From Mucilaginibacter sp. SMC90 (lineage in GTDB: Bacteria > Bacteroidota > Bacteroidia > Sphingobacteriales > Sphingobacteriaceae): a stretch of 64,000 nucleotides of DNA. The stretch is from NCBI RefSeq assembly GCF_022811725.1, contig NZ_CP094527.1:3100001-3164000 (forward strand), in the 5' to 3' direction. The first letter of the stretch is position 1, and every line of letters begins with the position of its first letter. Positions 9,000 to 17,990 of the stretch are shown piece by piece. The notes beneath the pieces were generated by a model. It had not been told where the DNA came from, searched no databases, and saw only the letters and a list, made by a program, of their open reading frames with translations. The translations under genes and the position numbers were made by a program.

Positions 9000-9893
9000 A
9001 TGAAAAAACTACCTGCTCTCATCTTATTGATATCGGCATTATCGACCAGGGTATTAGCCCAAACGGAAACTAATTTGTACGATCCTAATACCAAAGCACA
9101 ATTGATTGCCAAACAATTCTCTTTTACCGAGGGGCCGGCCGTAGATAAGAAAGGCAATGTGTTTTTCACCGATCAGCCTAATAACAAGATCTGGAAATAT
9201 GATACCGATGGCAAGCTGTCCGTTTTCCTTGATAGTGCAGGCCGCTCAAACGGGATGTATTTTGATAAAAAAGGCAATCTCATCAGCTGTGCCGATGCTG
9301 ATGATCAGCTTTGGTCTATCAGCCCGAAAGGCAAAGTAACAGTTTTATTGAAAGACTACCAGGGACATAAATTTAATGGCCCTAATGACGTTTGGGTACG
9401 CCCTGACGGAGGTATCTACATAACAGATCCCTATTATCAGCGCGATTACTGGACACGCAAAAAGACCGACCTCGACGGAGAAAAACTATACTTCCTGGCA
9501 AAAGGAAAAGCGCCGGCAGTAATAGTTGATGATAAATTTGTACGCCCTAATGGTATTGTAGGCACGCCGGATGGAAAAACTTTGTATGTTGCCGATATCG
9601 GCGATAATAAAACTTATCGTTATGATATCAATAAAGATGGCACCCTATCTAACCGTACCCTGTTCATAGCTATGGGCTGCGATGGCATGACCATAGATGA
9701 GCATGGCAATGTTTATATGTGCGGCAAAGGCGTAACCATTGTTAACCCTAAAGGCGAAAAGATAGGACACATAGATATTAACGAACCCTGGACAGCCAAC
9801 ATCTGCTTCGGCGGTAAAAATAAAGACATACTGTTTATGACGGCCTCGAAAGCGGTTTACATTTTAAAAATGAATGTAAAAGGAGTGGATTGA
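9000..9893 (+). CDS. Secreted SMP-30/gluconolactonase-family protein
   Basis: A 297-residue, six-bladed beta-propeller of the SMP-30/LRE family. A signal peptide (MKKLPALILLISALSTRVLA) predicts export to the periplasm. Typical metal-site segments are present: FTEGPAVDKKGNVFFTD near the start, FNGPNDVWVRPDGGIYITDP in the middle and RPNGIVGTPDGKTLYVAD later. Members hydrolyse sugar lactones or related esters with a divalent metal; the substrate here is not known. It stands alone, with its own terminator. Confidence 0.88.
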   Translation: MKKLPALILLISALSTRVLAQTETNLYDPNTKAQLIAKQFSFTEGPAVDKKGNVFFTDQPNNKIWKYDTDGKLSVFLDSAGRSNGMYFDKKGNLISCADADDQLWSISPKGKVTVLLKDYQGHKFNGPNDVWVRPDGGIYITDPYYQRDYWTRKKTDLDGEKLYFLAKGKAPAVIVDDKFVRPNGIVGTPDGKTLYVADIGDNKTYRYDINKDGTLSNRTLFIAMGCDGMTIDEHGNVYMCGKGVTIVNPKGEKIGHIDINEPWTANICFGGKNKDILFMTASKAVYILKMNVKGVD

Positions 9894-9933
9894 TCCCATC
9901 CTCTTATACTACCAGTATCAGCAATACAAACGC

Positions 9934-9986
9934 AAAACAACAGGTGTTCAGCTTTTAAAAGTGTGAACACTTGTTGTTTTTGCAGG
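9934..9986 (+). terminator. Intrinsic terminator of the SMP-30-like gene
   Basis: A 17-nt inverted repeat (9934-9950 with 9964-9980, 16 of 17 pairs; core GTGTTCA / TGAACAC) ends in a T-run. It lies 41 nt after the stop codon. Confidence 0.75.
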
Positions 9987-10496
9987 AATTTTATTTCTTG
10001 ATTATCAAGTTGTTATAAAATTTAGAAAACACCTGACAGGCTAACTTGAACAATTTGTTATTGATAGTCAACAAGTTGCGATATTTGGTTTTCGAAAGCT
10101 GAACACCCGTTTTTAAAAAACTGAACACCCTCTAAGAAGGTAAAAACCAGATGTTACAAAATTTAAAACCATATGTAGTAAAATTCAAAGTATATATTCT
10201 TGAAGAAAGTTGATTTAAATTACTTGAAAGCGGGTTTTAGACCTATTACAACAATAGTATTGACCCTCCAACTGACCAGCCTAAAGTCGAAATGTGCTTT
10301 CCCGAAAAACTAAACAAAAATCACAAGTTCATAATTAACAAGAACTTATAGCTTTAAATGCTTTTAAAAAAATCAAGTAATTATTGCGATTTTCTCCATT
10401 GAAATACAAGTCGTTTTTCCAAATTTTAAATTTCAGCTATAAATAGGAGAAAAATTATTACAAGTGGATTTAACGATATTATTCCCAAAAAATGCC
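9981..10496. other. AT-rich gene-free stretch
   Basis: About 515 bp without a convincing reading frame on either strand. A short word CTGAACACC recurs near 10100-10130 and echoes the adjacent terminator arms. No tRNA, riboswitch or transposon remnant is recognisable. Confidence 0.5.
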
Positions 10497-10533
10497 AACA
10501 GAAAAGCCGGGGAGTACCCCCGGCTTTTCTGTT
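10497..10533. terminator. Strong terminator after the NUC1 nuclease gene
   Basis: A 16-bp perfect stem (10497-10512 with 10518-10533; core AAAAGCCGGGG) has a 5-nt loop, 11 nt beyond the nuclease stop on the minus strand. T-rich on both sides. Confidence 0.88.
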
Positions 10534-10544
10534 CAAATTAGCTT

Positions 10545-11990
10545 TTAAGATCCTGAAGCGCCGTTATCCACTTTAACTTCAAGCGCTGTCCTAACCGAAG
10601 CTGGCAGGCTTGATAGCAAGGTATAACCTGTTGCCGTTTCAATGTCTTTAACAGTGGTAATATACTTGGTCCAATCAGAATTGATGGTGTTGATATTAGG
10701 TGTGTTTACCGCAATAACCCTTGTTGAAGCAGTGACCCTTGCCACATCACCATCACCTTTTGGTATGATCAGGGCAACTTTCCAAACGTTGCTTGGCACG
10801 TTTACATGACCATCATTAATGGTGCTGGCAGCACCGCTTGAACCTGTACCTCCTGTGCCATAGCTACCCATAATGATATAAACCTCATTGCCGGCAACTA
10901 CTTGTTCGCGCAGGTAATTTTCAAGGTTAGCCCAGGTTTGCTGATTGTTTTGCGGTGCCTGCGGTATCATATTGGTCATCAGGAAGGTTGAAGCGTTAGC
11001 GCCGGTTGAACTTGTACGATCGGCCGACGGGCAATTGTGCCCCCTGTCAAATCCACTGCCCGAATAACTGTTGCTCTCCACCTGGTACCAACCGGCAGGT
11101 AGCCCGCTCCAGCCGGCAAAATCATCTAAACGGGCGGTAGCATTGGTTGTATTTGTAGCATCAAGGTGCCAGCTAACCCAGTTAGGCTCGCCTTTTGTTG
11201 AGTTGTATGATTCTACATAATACTTCTGATCTATTAAATAATTATCCTTAGAGGCCAGTGTTGAAAGTGCGTTTGATGGATTACCGAAAAGCAGGTTGCT
11301 GTTATCGCCGCTTGCAGGAGGGGCATCGGTACCGGCGGTAACGTCACGCGGGGTTGATGCACTTGAACCGCCGGCGGTATCGCCTGCACCGGTATCAGGT
11401 GTACCAACAGTTATGCCCGGATCTCCTGTTCCCTTAAAGGTGATATCATCAATATCAACGCGGTTGGTTGTGGTACTTTTAATTTGGAAACGCACTTTTG
11501 CAGTTGCTGTAACCTTAAATGAATCGGTTACAAGGGTGGTGTTATTTTCTATGATATCACTGCCCATTTGCGTAAAGGTAGCACCGCCATCGGTAGACAT
11601 CAGTACCTGTATTGTTGATTGAGCATCTTTACCGTATTTGCCATGTTTAAATGAAAAAGTTGTCACACCCTTAATATCAAAATTCATGGTCACAACGCCT
11701 GTTTTCATGCGGATAGCGTGCGTGCCATCTTTTAAATCAGCATCAAGATCGCCAACAAGGGCATTGTTAAAATTCCAGCTGCCGGTGCTTGTGTTAACAT
11801 CGGCTGCAGCATATTGTGTTTTAGTTGAAGCTTCCAGATCCTCAGTAATGGTATAAGGAACAGGGGCGGGAGGGGTTACAACTGTGGTATCGCCGTTTTT
11901 AGGCGGCGCAGGCGACATTTTGGTGTCTTTTGAACATCCGGCAAAGGTTAAAGCTAAACCCAGGCCAATAAGCAGGTTGTTAATTTTCAT
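10545..11990 (-). CDS. Surface lipoprotein with DNA/RNA non-specific endonuclease (NUC1) domain
   Basis: Lipobox LTFAGC with the acylated Cys at residue 19, then a Pro/Thr linker. A jelly-roll-like domain at about residues 45-190 contains the phrase RVDIDDITFKGTG, as in choice-of-anchor/carbohydrate-binding-like modules. A NUC1 nuclease domain fills about 225-470. Its ßßα-metal active site DRGHNCPSADR is intact near residue 315, and the downstream TNMIPQAPQNNQQTWANLE carries the Mg-binding Asn. It should cleave DNA and RNA outside the cell. It follows the TonB-receptor operon on the same strand but is separated from it by a hairpin, so may have its own promoter. Confidence 0.9.
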   Translation of the reverse strand: MKINNLLIGLGLALTFAGCSKDTKMSPAPPKNGDTTVVTPPAPVPYTITEDLEASTKTQYAAADVNTSTGSWNFNNALVGDLDADLKDGTHAIRMKTGVVTMNFDIKGVTTFSFKHGKYGKDAQSTIQVLMSTDGGATFTQMGSDIIENNTTLVTDSFKVTATAKVRFQIKSTTTNRVDIDDITFKGTGDPGITVGTPDTGAGDTAGGSSASTPRDVTAGTDAPPASGDNSNLLFGNPSNALSTLASKDNYLIDQKYYVESYNSTKGEPNWVSWHLDATNTTNATARLDDFAGWSGLPAGWYQVESNSYSGSGFDRGHNCPSADRTSSTGANASTFLMTNMIPQAPQNNQQTWANLENYLREQVVAGNEVYIIMGSYGTGGTGSSGAASTINDGHVNVPSNVWKVALIIPKGDGDVARVTASTRVIAVNTPNINTINSDWTKYITTVKDIETATGYTLLSSLPASVRTALEVKVDNGASGS

Positions 11991-12081
11991 AATTGTTTTT
12001 TACGATAGATAAATACAAAGCACAGCCAATGCGTTTACACTGCGCCAATTTTTTTTAACCGGAAAGATTTAGGGGGATAGA

Positions 12082-12114
12082 AAACAGGCCCGGCTAATGT
12101 ACCGGGGCCTGTTT
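12082..12114 (-). terminator. Terminator after the repeat lipoprotein gene
   Basis: Arms AAACAGGCCCGG (12082-12093) and CCGGGGCCTGTTT (12102-12114) pair with one bulged base. It lies 11 nt after the stop of the minus-strand gene ending at 12125, separating it from the nuclease gene. Confidence 0.75.
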
Positions 12115-12124
12115 CTGTAAGGTA

Positions 12125-13270
12125 TTAAGATTGAGGAACTACGAAGTTTGTTCCGTCGAATACAAAAGTTTTGCTTGTGTTTGAGGTTTTGCCAAAGCTG
12201 TAAACAACATAGGTAACCACAAATTTTTGATTTGGAAGCGCAGTAGCTTTAAATTTCTCCGTTAATACCGCTATCATAGCAGCATTTAAGTCGGCATCAC
12301 TCCAGAATGTAGCGTCGGTAGCGGCACTAATGTTAAAGTCAGGGAACTTGGCAACGTTATCCCTTGCGGCCTGTGTGCCTGCTGTGGTTTGGGTGCCAAT
12401 ATAAGTGTAATCGTCTTTAACCAGCGTGTAGCTAACGGTGCTGCTTACAACCCATTTACCTGTTGCGCGTTCAAATGACAGGGTTCTTGGGGTAGAACCG
12501 GCAACCCAATTGTTGCCATCAAATGCAAATGCAGTGACTTTTTGATAATCGGTGCCATCATAGTAATTATAGCTCACATATAAAATGTCGCCAACTTTGG
12601 CAGTTGTTGATGCAGTTAGGTCGGCTTTTAATAGTGCATTAATATAAGTGTTGACGCTGCCTGCATCTGTAGCTACAAATTCATTATGACTTGAACGGCC
12701 GATTGAAGCGTATTGAGCAGGCGACAATAAGTAGATTTGCTGCCATGCATTGTTCAAATACAGGTAACCATAAGTTTGTACCGATACACTGCCGGCATAA
12801 TAATTAAATGTAAGTACAGCCAGTTGGTTTGCTTTAGGATTAGCCGTTTTGGGCCAGTAAGTTAGCCATGAAAGTATTTGCGCAGCGCTGAAATCGGTGA
12901 ATTTATTGCCTGGCAACAGCAGGTAATCTGCATTTGTAAGTGTGTAAGCCACATTACTGTAAACGCTGTCGGCAACTTTAACCTGTGGAGTACCCACATT
13001 GAAAGTTATATCGGCAGTTGAGCCGTCATCAACACGTGGGTATTCGGTGGCAAGCAACGCCGGAATGGTTTGTTTAGCATCATCCTCTGATTGAAAAACG
13101 CCGTTTTTATAACCATATGATGAAGTATCAAGCTTTTTATAATCGGCCGCAACCATTGTTTGTGTTAGCTTGGCCTTATGCAAAGGCATTGTATTAGGAA
13201 TAACCGGTTGTTTTTGGCAGGCCGATAAAGCAAGGGCTGCCAGCACCAGTATATTAGATATCTTTTTCAT
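12125..13270 (-). CDS. Hypothetical lipoprotein with three related repeat units
   Basis: Lipobox LALSAC (acylated Cys at residue 18) places it in the outer membrane, probably surface-exposed. No named family recognised. Three stretches share a pattern of Tyr-rich strand, turn, and aromatic strand: YYAG...YLYLNNAWQ (about 155-175), YNYYDG...FAFDGNNWV (about 230-255) and YVVYSF...FVFDGTNFV (about 355-378). The first and third are preceded by similar helical segments (YTLTNADY / YTLVKDDY). It lies 20 nt after the TonB receptor, so is in its operon; a role as substrate-binding partner of the receptor is an inference. Confidence 0.8.
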   Translation of the reverse strand: MKKISNILVLAALALSACQKQPVIPNTMPLHKAKLTQTMVAADYKKLDTSSYGYKNGVFQSEDDAKQTIPALLATEYPRVDDGSTADITFNVGTPQVKVADSVYSNVAYTLTNADYLLLPGNKFTDFSAAQILSWLTYWPKTANPKANQLAVLTFNYYAGSVSVQTYGYLYLNNAWQQIYLLSPAQYASIGRSSHNEFVATDAGSVNTYINALLKADLTASTTAKVGDILYVSYNYYDGTDYQKVTAFAFDGNNWVAGSTPRTLSFERATGKWVVSSTVSYTLVKDDYTYIGTQTTAGTQAARDNVAKFPDFNISAATDATFWSDADLNAAMIAVLTEKFKATALPNQKFVVTYVVYSFGKTSNTSKTFVFDGTNFVVPQS

Positions 13271-13290
13271 TTGGGATAAATAAAATCTTA

Positions 13291-16125
13291 TTAAAATTTA
13301 ATTTTTAAACTGGTTACAAACGTTCTGCCTAAGCCATAGTAAACCAATACATTGTTTACATTTCCGGTCAGATTGCCGTCATATGAATCGGCTATGTATT
13401 TGGTATTAAGCAGGTTGTTTACATTGCCTATCAACGAAGCATTTAAACCGGCAATTTTAAACCTGAATACACCATTAAGGTTCCAGATAGAGTAGTTTGG
13501 TAACTTGTAAGGGTGCATGTCTGGCTGACCAGCATTTGCAAAGTTGAACTGTGAATAATAGTTGCCGTAAAAGAAGTAGTTACTACCAATGGTAAGGTCG
13601 GGCAGTACATCAATATCTGCACCTAATGCAGCTGTAGTTTGGGCTGCATCACCAACTTTAATATCTTTCAGGTAAACTTTATTAACCGTTTTTACAGCCT
13701 GCTGTTGTGAGTTGTAAACTGTTGAAGGGCCCGCATCATTGGTGTAGTGCCAGTCGCCGTATGACAGCATTCCGTTAATGGTGATCTGTTTAATTGGTTT
13801 CAATTTCATTTCAAGTTCAAGGCCCTGGTGAAGCTCATCAACACCGGCTACGTTTACAGTATAAAGCTGGTTAGTTGCCTGGTCAAATACAGCCGTTGCA
13901 AATGATTCATCATTATAAGAGGTTCTGTACGCATTTAATTTAGCGCTGAAGCTCTTTAGTTTCAGGCCATAACCTAACTCATAACTCAGTAGTTTTTCTG
14001 ATACTGAACTTGGATTAACGTTGTTGGTGAATTTTTGGAATATGTTATCAAAGTAAGGCGGTTTGGTCATGTAACCAACATTAGCAAACACGTTCATGGC
14101 ATCATTGATGTTGTAGTTTGCGCCTGCTTTAGCCTGGTAGTTCAAGAAATTTACGTATTTGCTGGTTTGGTTAGGATCGGTATTGAGGTAGTTGTAATAG
14201 TCGGTCCTTCTGTTGGCTGTACCTGAGCCTGTTAAGGTAGCAAATACCGAGAAGTTATCTTTTGAATACTCGGCCTGTGCAAATGCTGCGCCCGAAAGGA
14301 TCTTGTCTTTATTGTAATAGTCAATTTTATCGCCTACTACTGCGCGGTGTTCAGGGTTGTTGATATCGCCCGCTCTGCTGCCAAGGCTGTTGCTGCCGGT
14401 AAAGGCATCATAAACATAATCAGCACCTAAAAGGTCGGTAACTGTTTCGTAATGCGTACCATCGTATGACCTTAAGTCGATACCGGTTGACAGGTTTATT
14501 GATTTGCCTATTTCGGTATGGTAAGTGCTCCTGATACCATACCAGGTATGGTTGTTATGCGATGAATAAAAGTAAGTGCTTGCAGAACCGTCAGGATTGG
14601 CAAAGTTTGCTTTTTCTGCAGCTGTATAATCAAACGGCGAATACATATTGCTTACACGTGGTGCATCACCCTGAATACCGCCGCCGCCGCCGGTGCCGTA
14701 AGTAGCATATAACACGGTTGATAAGCTTGAAGTTCCATTAATATTCCATTCGTGGTTTAATGAGAATAATGGTTTGCTGAAATTGTTGTTATATGGGTTG
14801 ATCTGCTTACCGTCTTTTACACCCAATTCGTAATTCCAGCGAATACCTTGTGGCGCATTTTGCCAGTCGGATATCAATTCATCCGGCCTTTGACCATGGT
14901 TTTGAGTTGCGCCCATCAGGGTTAGCGACAATGTTTGATCTGCGCCAAGACGTTTCGAAACGTTAAAGAAATAGTTATAACCTAAAAAGTTTAAACCATC
15001 TGCATTACCGTCACCTTTGGTCCTGCTGCCCTGAAACGTAGCTGCCCAGCCATTTTTATCTAAACCGGTTGAAAGTAATACCGATGTTTTTTGATAGCCA
15101 TCACTACCAATGCCTTGTGAAATAAAGCCACCTGGTTCCATATCGGTGCTGCGGGTGGTGATGTTGATGGTACCGCCAAATGAAGGGACAATGATTTTAT
15201 TGGCGCCTAAGCCGCGTTGTACCTGTATAGAAGTAGCAATGTCAGTCAAGCCCGAAAAATCCGACCAGAAAATTGATCCGTTTTCCATATCGTTCACCGG
15301 GATCCCGTTGATGGTTTGCGCTACGTTACCATTTTTTGAACGGCTGCTAAAACCGCGGATGTTCACGCGCGAATCGCCATAACCGCCGTCGCCCTGGGTT
15401 GCCATTACACCCGGTACCACACTTAATAATTGCGGAATATCCTGGTTACCCAGTTTTTCTTCAATAAAGCGTTGGTTTATGGTTGTTACAGCTACCGGGG
15501 TTTTACGGTCAATAGCAACGTCGCCGGTTACTACAACCTCTTTCATTGAACTTGCACTTGATTTTAGTTCGATATTGCCAAGTGCGTTAGTGCCCGAAAG
15601 TGTGATCTCTTTAGTAATGTAGCCTATGTATGAAATAACCAGTACTGTGCCGTCTCCATTATCTAAATTAAGCTTAAATGTACCGTTAAGGCCTGTTGAA
15701 GTAGCTTTGCCGCCGCCTTTAACACCAACCGATGCACCTACCAGGGGTTCTTTTGTATCGGCGTCAACAATTTTACCGGTATACAATGAAGCCGGTGCAT
15801 TTGCCGCATTTGCATTTGCCTGGGTAGTTTTTTCTTTAACAACTATGGTATGCCCTACAATAGCATAAGTAACCGGCTGGCCTTTAAATACCCTGTCAAG
15901 TACTTTTGTTAAAGTTTCATTTTTTACATTTAGTGATACCTTGTTGCTGCCTGTAAGCAGCTCGGTTTGCATAAAAATGTCATAGCCGCTTTGCTGCTCA
16001 ATTTTGTTCAGCACTGTTTGGAGGCTGCTGTTCTTTTCGGCTAAAGTGATGTTTTGGCTGAAACTTTTGGCGCTGAGGTGCATGCAAACTGCAAATAACA
16101 GCACGGCGATAAGTTTTATCCGCAT
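13291..16125 (-). CDS. TonB-dependent outer-membrane receptor with STN signalling domain
   Basis: Outer-membrane active transporter that also signals. From the ATG at 16125: signal peptide (MRIKLIAVLLFAVCMHLSA), an STN domain (NITLAEKNSSLQTVLNKIEQ onward), a carboxypeptidase-regulatory-like domain (GKIVDADTKEPLVGASVGVK), a plug (VNIRGFSSRSKNGNVAQTIN) and a 22-strand-type barrel ending in Phe (TSLKIKF). An in-frame ATG at 16239 would add 38 basic residues before the signal peptide; such extensions occur in related receptors, so the start is uncertain. STN plus the upstream FecR and ECF sigma genes make a cell-surface signalling set. There is no SusD partner. Confidence 0.92.
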   Translation of the reverse strand: MRIKLIAVLLFAVCMHLSAKSFSQNITLAEKNSSLQTVLNKIEQQSGYDIFMQTELLTGSNKVSLNVKNETLTKVLDRVFKGQPVTYAIVGHTIVVKEKTTQANANAANAPASLYTGKIVDADTKEPLVGASVGVKGGGKATSTGLNGTFKLNLDNGDGTVLVISYIGYITKEITLSGTNALGNIELKSSASSMKEVVVTGDVAIDRKTPVAVTTINQRFIEEKLGNQDIPQLLSVVPGVMATQGDGGYGDSRVNIRGFSSRSKNGNVAQTINGIPVNDMENGSIFWSDFSGLTDIATSIQVQRGLGANKIIVPSFGGTINITTRSTDMEPGGFISQGIGSDGYQKTSVLLSTGLDKNGWAATFQGSRTKGDGNADGLNFLGYNYFFNVSKRLGADQTLSLTLMGATQNHGQRPDELISDWQNAPQGIRWNYELGVKDGKQINPYNNNFSKPLFSLNHEWNINGTSSLSTVLYATYGTGGGGGIQGDAPRVSNMYSPFDYTAAEKANFANPDGSASTYFYSSHNNHTWYGIRSTYHTEIGKSINLSTGIDLRSYDGTHYETVTDLLGADYVYDAFTGSNSLGSRAGDINNPEHRAVVGDKIDYYNKDKILSGAAFAQAEYSKDNFSVFATLTGSGTANRRTDYYNYLNTDPNQTSKYVNFLNYQAKAGANYNINDAMNVFANVGYMTKPPYFDNIFQKFTNNVNPSSVSEKLLSYELGYGLKLKSFSAKLNAYRTSYNDESFATAVFDQATNQLYTVNVAGVDELHQGLELEMKLKPIKQITINGMLSYGDWHYTNDAGPSTVYNSQQQAVKTVNKVYLKDIKVGDAAQTTAALGADIDVLPDLTIGSNYFFYGNYYSQFNFANAGQPDMHPYKLPNYSIWNLNGVFRFKIAGLNASLIGNVNNLLNTKYIADSYDGNLTGNVNNVLVYYGLGRTFVTSLKIKF

Positions 16126-16313
16126 AATAAATTTTCTTTTTGTATCCGGACCTATCCGGAAAAAACCTTTGGTAGCGTTTTTGAATTTATTTACCCGGCC
16201 ATCGTTATGTACAGGCACAGGAAATGTAGAAAAATCCATATTTTTGTTTTGGGTTGATTAGTTTAAAAAGTATTTAGTCGATATGATTTGGATATGTTCG
16301 CCCGAAAAAATAG

Positions 16314-16338
16314 CCGGAGGTGGTTGCAACACTTTCGG
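16314..16338 (-). terminator. Attenuator or terminator between fecR-like gene and TonB receptor
   Basis: Reading leftward, the hairpin CCGAAAGTG-TTGCAA-CCACCTCCGG (with mismatches) is followed by CTATTTTTTC, i.e. stem plus U-run. A second hairpin, GTAAACGGC / GCCGGTTTAC, lies just before it at 16361-16382. Together they would limit read-through from the regulator genes into the receptor gene. Confidence 0.6.
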
Positions 16339-16398
16339 TTTTTTTATGGGCCAACTTTTAGTAAACCGGCCTTGCCGTTTACTGCATATTGGATTTTG

Positions 16399-17598
16399 TT
16401 ATGATTTTACTATAATCTTCCTCCCGTTAATTGTGAAGTTTAAGCCGCTTGTTTTAAGGATCTCAAATATTTGTGACACGGGTACATTGCGCGATATGCG
16501 CCCCATGTAATGTTTTTGTGCTGCTTTTCCATGGTATTCTACATCTACCTCATACCAGCGCGATAATTGACGCATAATAGTTTGCAGATCGGTATTGTTA
16601 AACATGAATTTTCCGTTTTTCCAGGCTATTGCCTCGTCTACATTTGCGTTCGCATTTACGTTGATGTAGCTTAAAGTATTGATTGCCTGCTCGCCCGGTA
16701 TTATTTTAACCGACTGCCCCGCATTGTTGGTAACGCGTACACTACCTTCAAGCAGCGTAGTTTTAGTGGTACCCTCATCGGTATAGCTGTTGATATTAAA
16801 ATGAGTTCCCAAAACCGTAACTGTTTGGCTGGCCGTTTTTACATTAAAAGGTTTTGAAGGATCTTTAGCTACTTCAAAATAAGCTTCGCCTGTGAGTTCA
16901 ACGCGGCGTTCGCTGCCGGTAAATGTGGCCGGATATTTTAGTGACGACGCCGCATTTAACCAAACCTTAGTGCCATCAGGTAAAACAACCTGGTACTGGC
17001 CGCCGCGGGGGGTAGCCAGTATGTTCATGGCAATGGTTTCGGCAGGAGCGGGAGTGGCGGGGCTTTCAGAAGCTTCGGAAGCGTTTGCCGGCTCATACAC
17101 CACCTTGCCATTTTCATCCTCTTTAATCACAATATTTTGCTGCCTGGCAATTTGCCCGTGTTTGGTGCTATCCAAAACAATGATTGAGCCGTCGGCAAGT
17201 GTAAGTGTGGCTTTATTTGTTCCGGGCGGGATGTCGTTATGCAGGTTGGCCATGTTTTTCGGTTGCTCTGCTGTGCGGCGTTTATTTAAAGTGATAGTTA
17301 ATGCGGCCAGCAAAATGATAGCAGCAGCGTAAACAATCCAGCGTGGTTTGCCGCTTTTGCTTTTAAACCCTGTGCTTTTGCGTACTTTGTTCCAGGCTTG
17401 CGCTTTATTAGTTGCCGAAAAGGTTTCCAATTCATTGTTCAGCAATGTTTCATCGGTAAGTTTTTTGAATAATTCTTGGTTGCGTATATCAGCCTGTATC
17501 CATTCATCAAGCTGAAGTTTTTCCTGGTCGGTCAACTCGTTTCGCATATATTTTGCGATCAGCTGGCCCAGGTTAAAGTGTGAGTCGTAATTATTCAT
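16399..17598 (-). CDS. FecR-family anti-sigma factor (DUF4974 C-terminus)
   Basis: Inner-membrane regulator that holds the ECF sigma factor and receives the signal from the TonB receptor. Of 399 residues, 1-85 are cytoplasmic, 87-104 are one membrane helix (WIVYAAAIILLAALTITL), about 190-290 are the FecR domain (TPRGGQYQVVLPDGTKVWLN, GEAYFEVAKDPSKPF) and about 325-397 are the DUF4974 domain (FNNTDLQTIMRQLSRWYEVD), itself STN-like. It lies between the sigma gene and the receptor gene on the same strand. Confidence 0.95.
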   Translation of the reverse strand: MNNYDSHFNLGQLIAKYMRNELTDQEKLQLDEWIQADIRNQELFKKLTDETLLNNELETFSATNKAQAWNKVRKSTGFKSKSGKPRWIVYAAAIILLAALTITLNKRRTAEQPKNMANLHNDIPPGTNKATLTLADGSIIVLDSTKHGQIARQQNIVIKEDENGKVVYEPANASEASESPATPAPAETIAMNILATPRGGQYQVVLPDGTKVWLNAASSLKYPATFTGSERRVELTGEAYFEVAKDPSKPFNVKTASQTVTVLGTHFNINSYTDEGTTKTTLLEGSVRVTNNAGQSVKIIPGEQAINTLSYINVNANANVDEAIAWKNGKFMFNNTDLQTIMRQLSRWYEVDVEYHGKAAQKHYMGRISRNVPVSQIFEILKTSGLNFTINGRKIIVKS

Positions 17599-17734
17599 TT
17601 TTCCTTTTCGTACATAAAGACACCTTCGTTTTGAAAGTGGATAAAGCGAAGTGAATATTTTTTTAATTTTTTTGCGAGAGATGAAATAGCAAAGATTATC
17701 AGTGAGAAATTACGTTTAAAATAAAGCGCGAACA

Positions 17735-17947
17735 GGAGGCACCTATGGAGCCAATACATATGTCCTGTGTAGCTACAAACATGTTACTCCTACGGAGTTT
17801 TATGGCATGCTGTAAATACATAATGGGATTATCGTAAAACTGTAAACTTTTTTTATAACAAGACAGAAAAAAGCATGATTATAACTCCGTAGGAGTAACA
17901 TGTTTGTAGGCGTCAAATTGAAAGGTATTGGCTCCGTAGGTGCCTCC
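17735..17947. repeat. Nested inverted-repeat element 1
   Basis: The outer arms 17735-17757 and 17925-17947 pair at 22 of 23 positions. The inner arms 17773-17799 and 17883-17909 pair perfectly over 27 nt. Each arm contains a small self-palindrome with a 3-nt loop (ACTCC-TAC-GGAGT inside the inner arm). The element fills most of the 392-bp gap between fecR-like and sigma genes. It has no coding capacity and resembles the elements at 21.9, 43.35 and 49.3 kb. Confidence 0.85.
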
Positions 17948-17990
17948 TTTATATTTAGAGTAAGATAAACAAAGCGATATGATATAGAAC

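Noticed and set aside
13291..16239. TonB receptor as SusC of a glycan locus
   Set aside because: No SusD gene and no glycoside hydrolase adjacent; the STN/FecR/sigma signalling type fits better.
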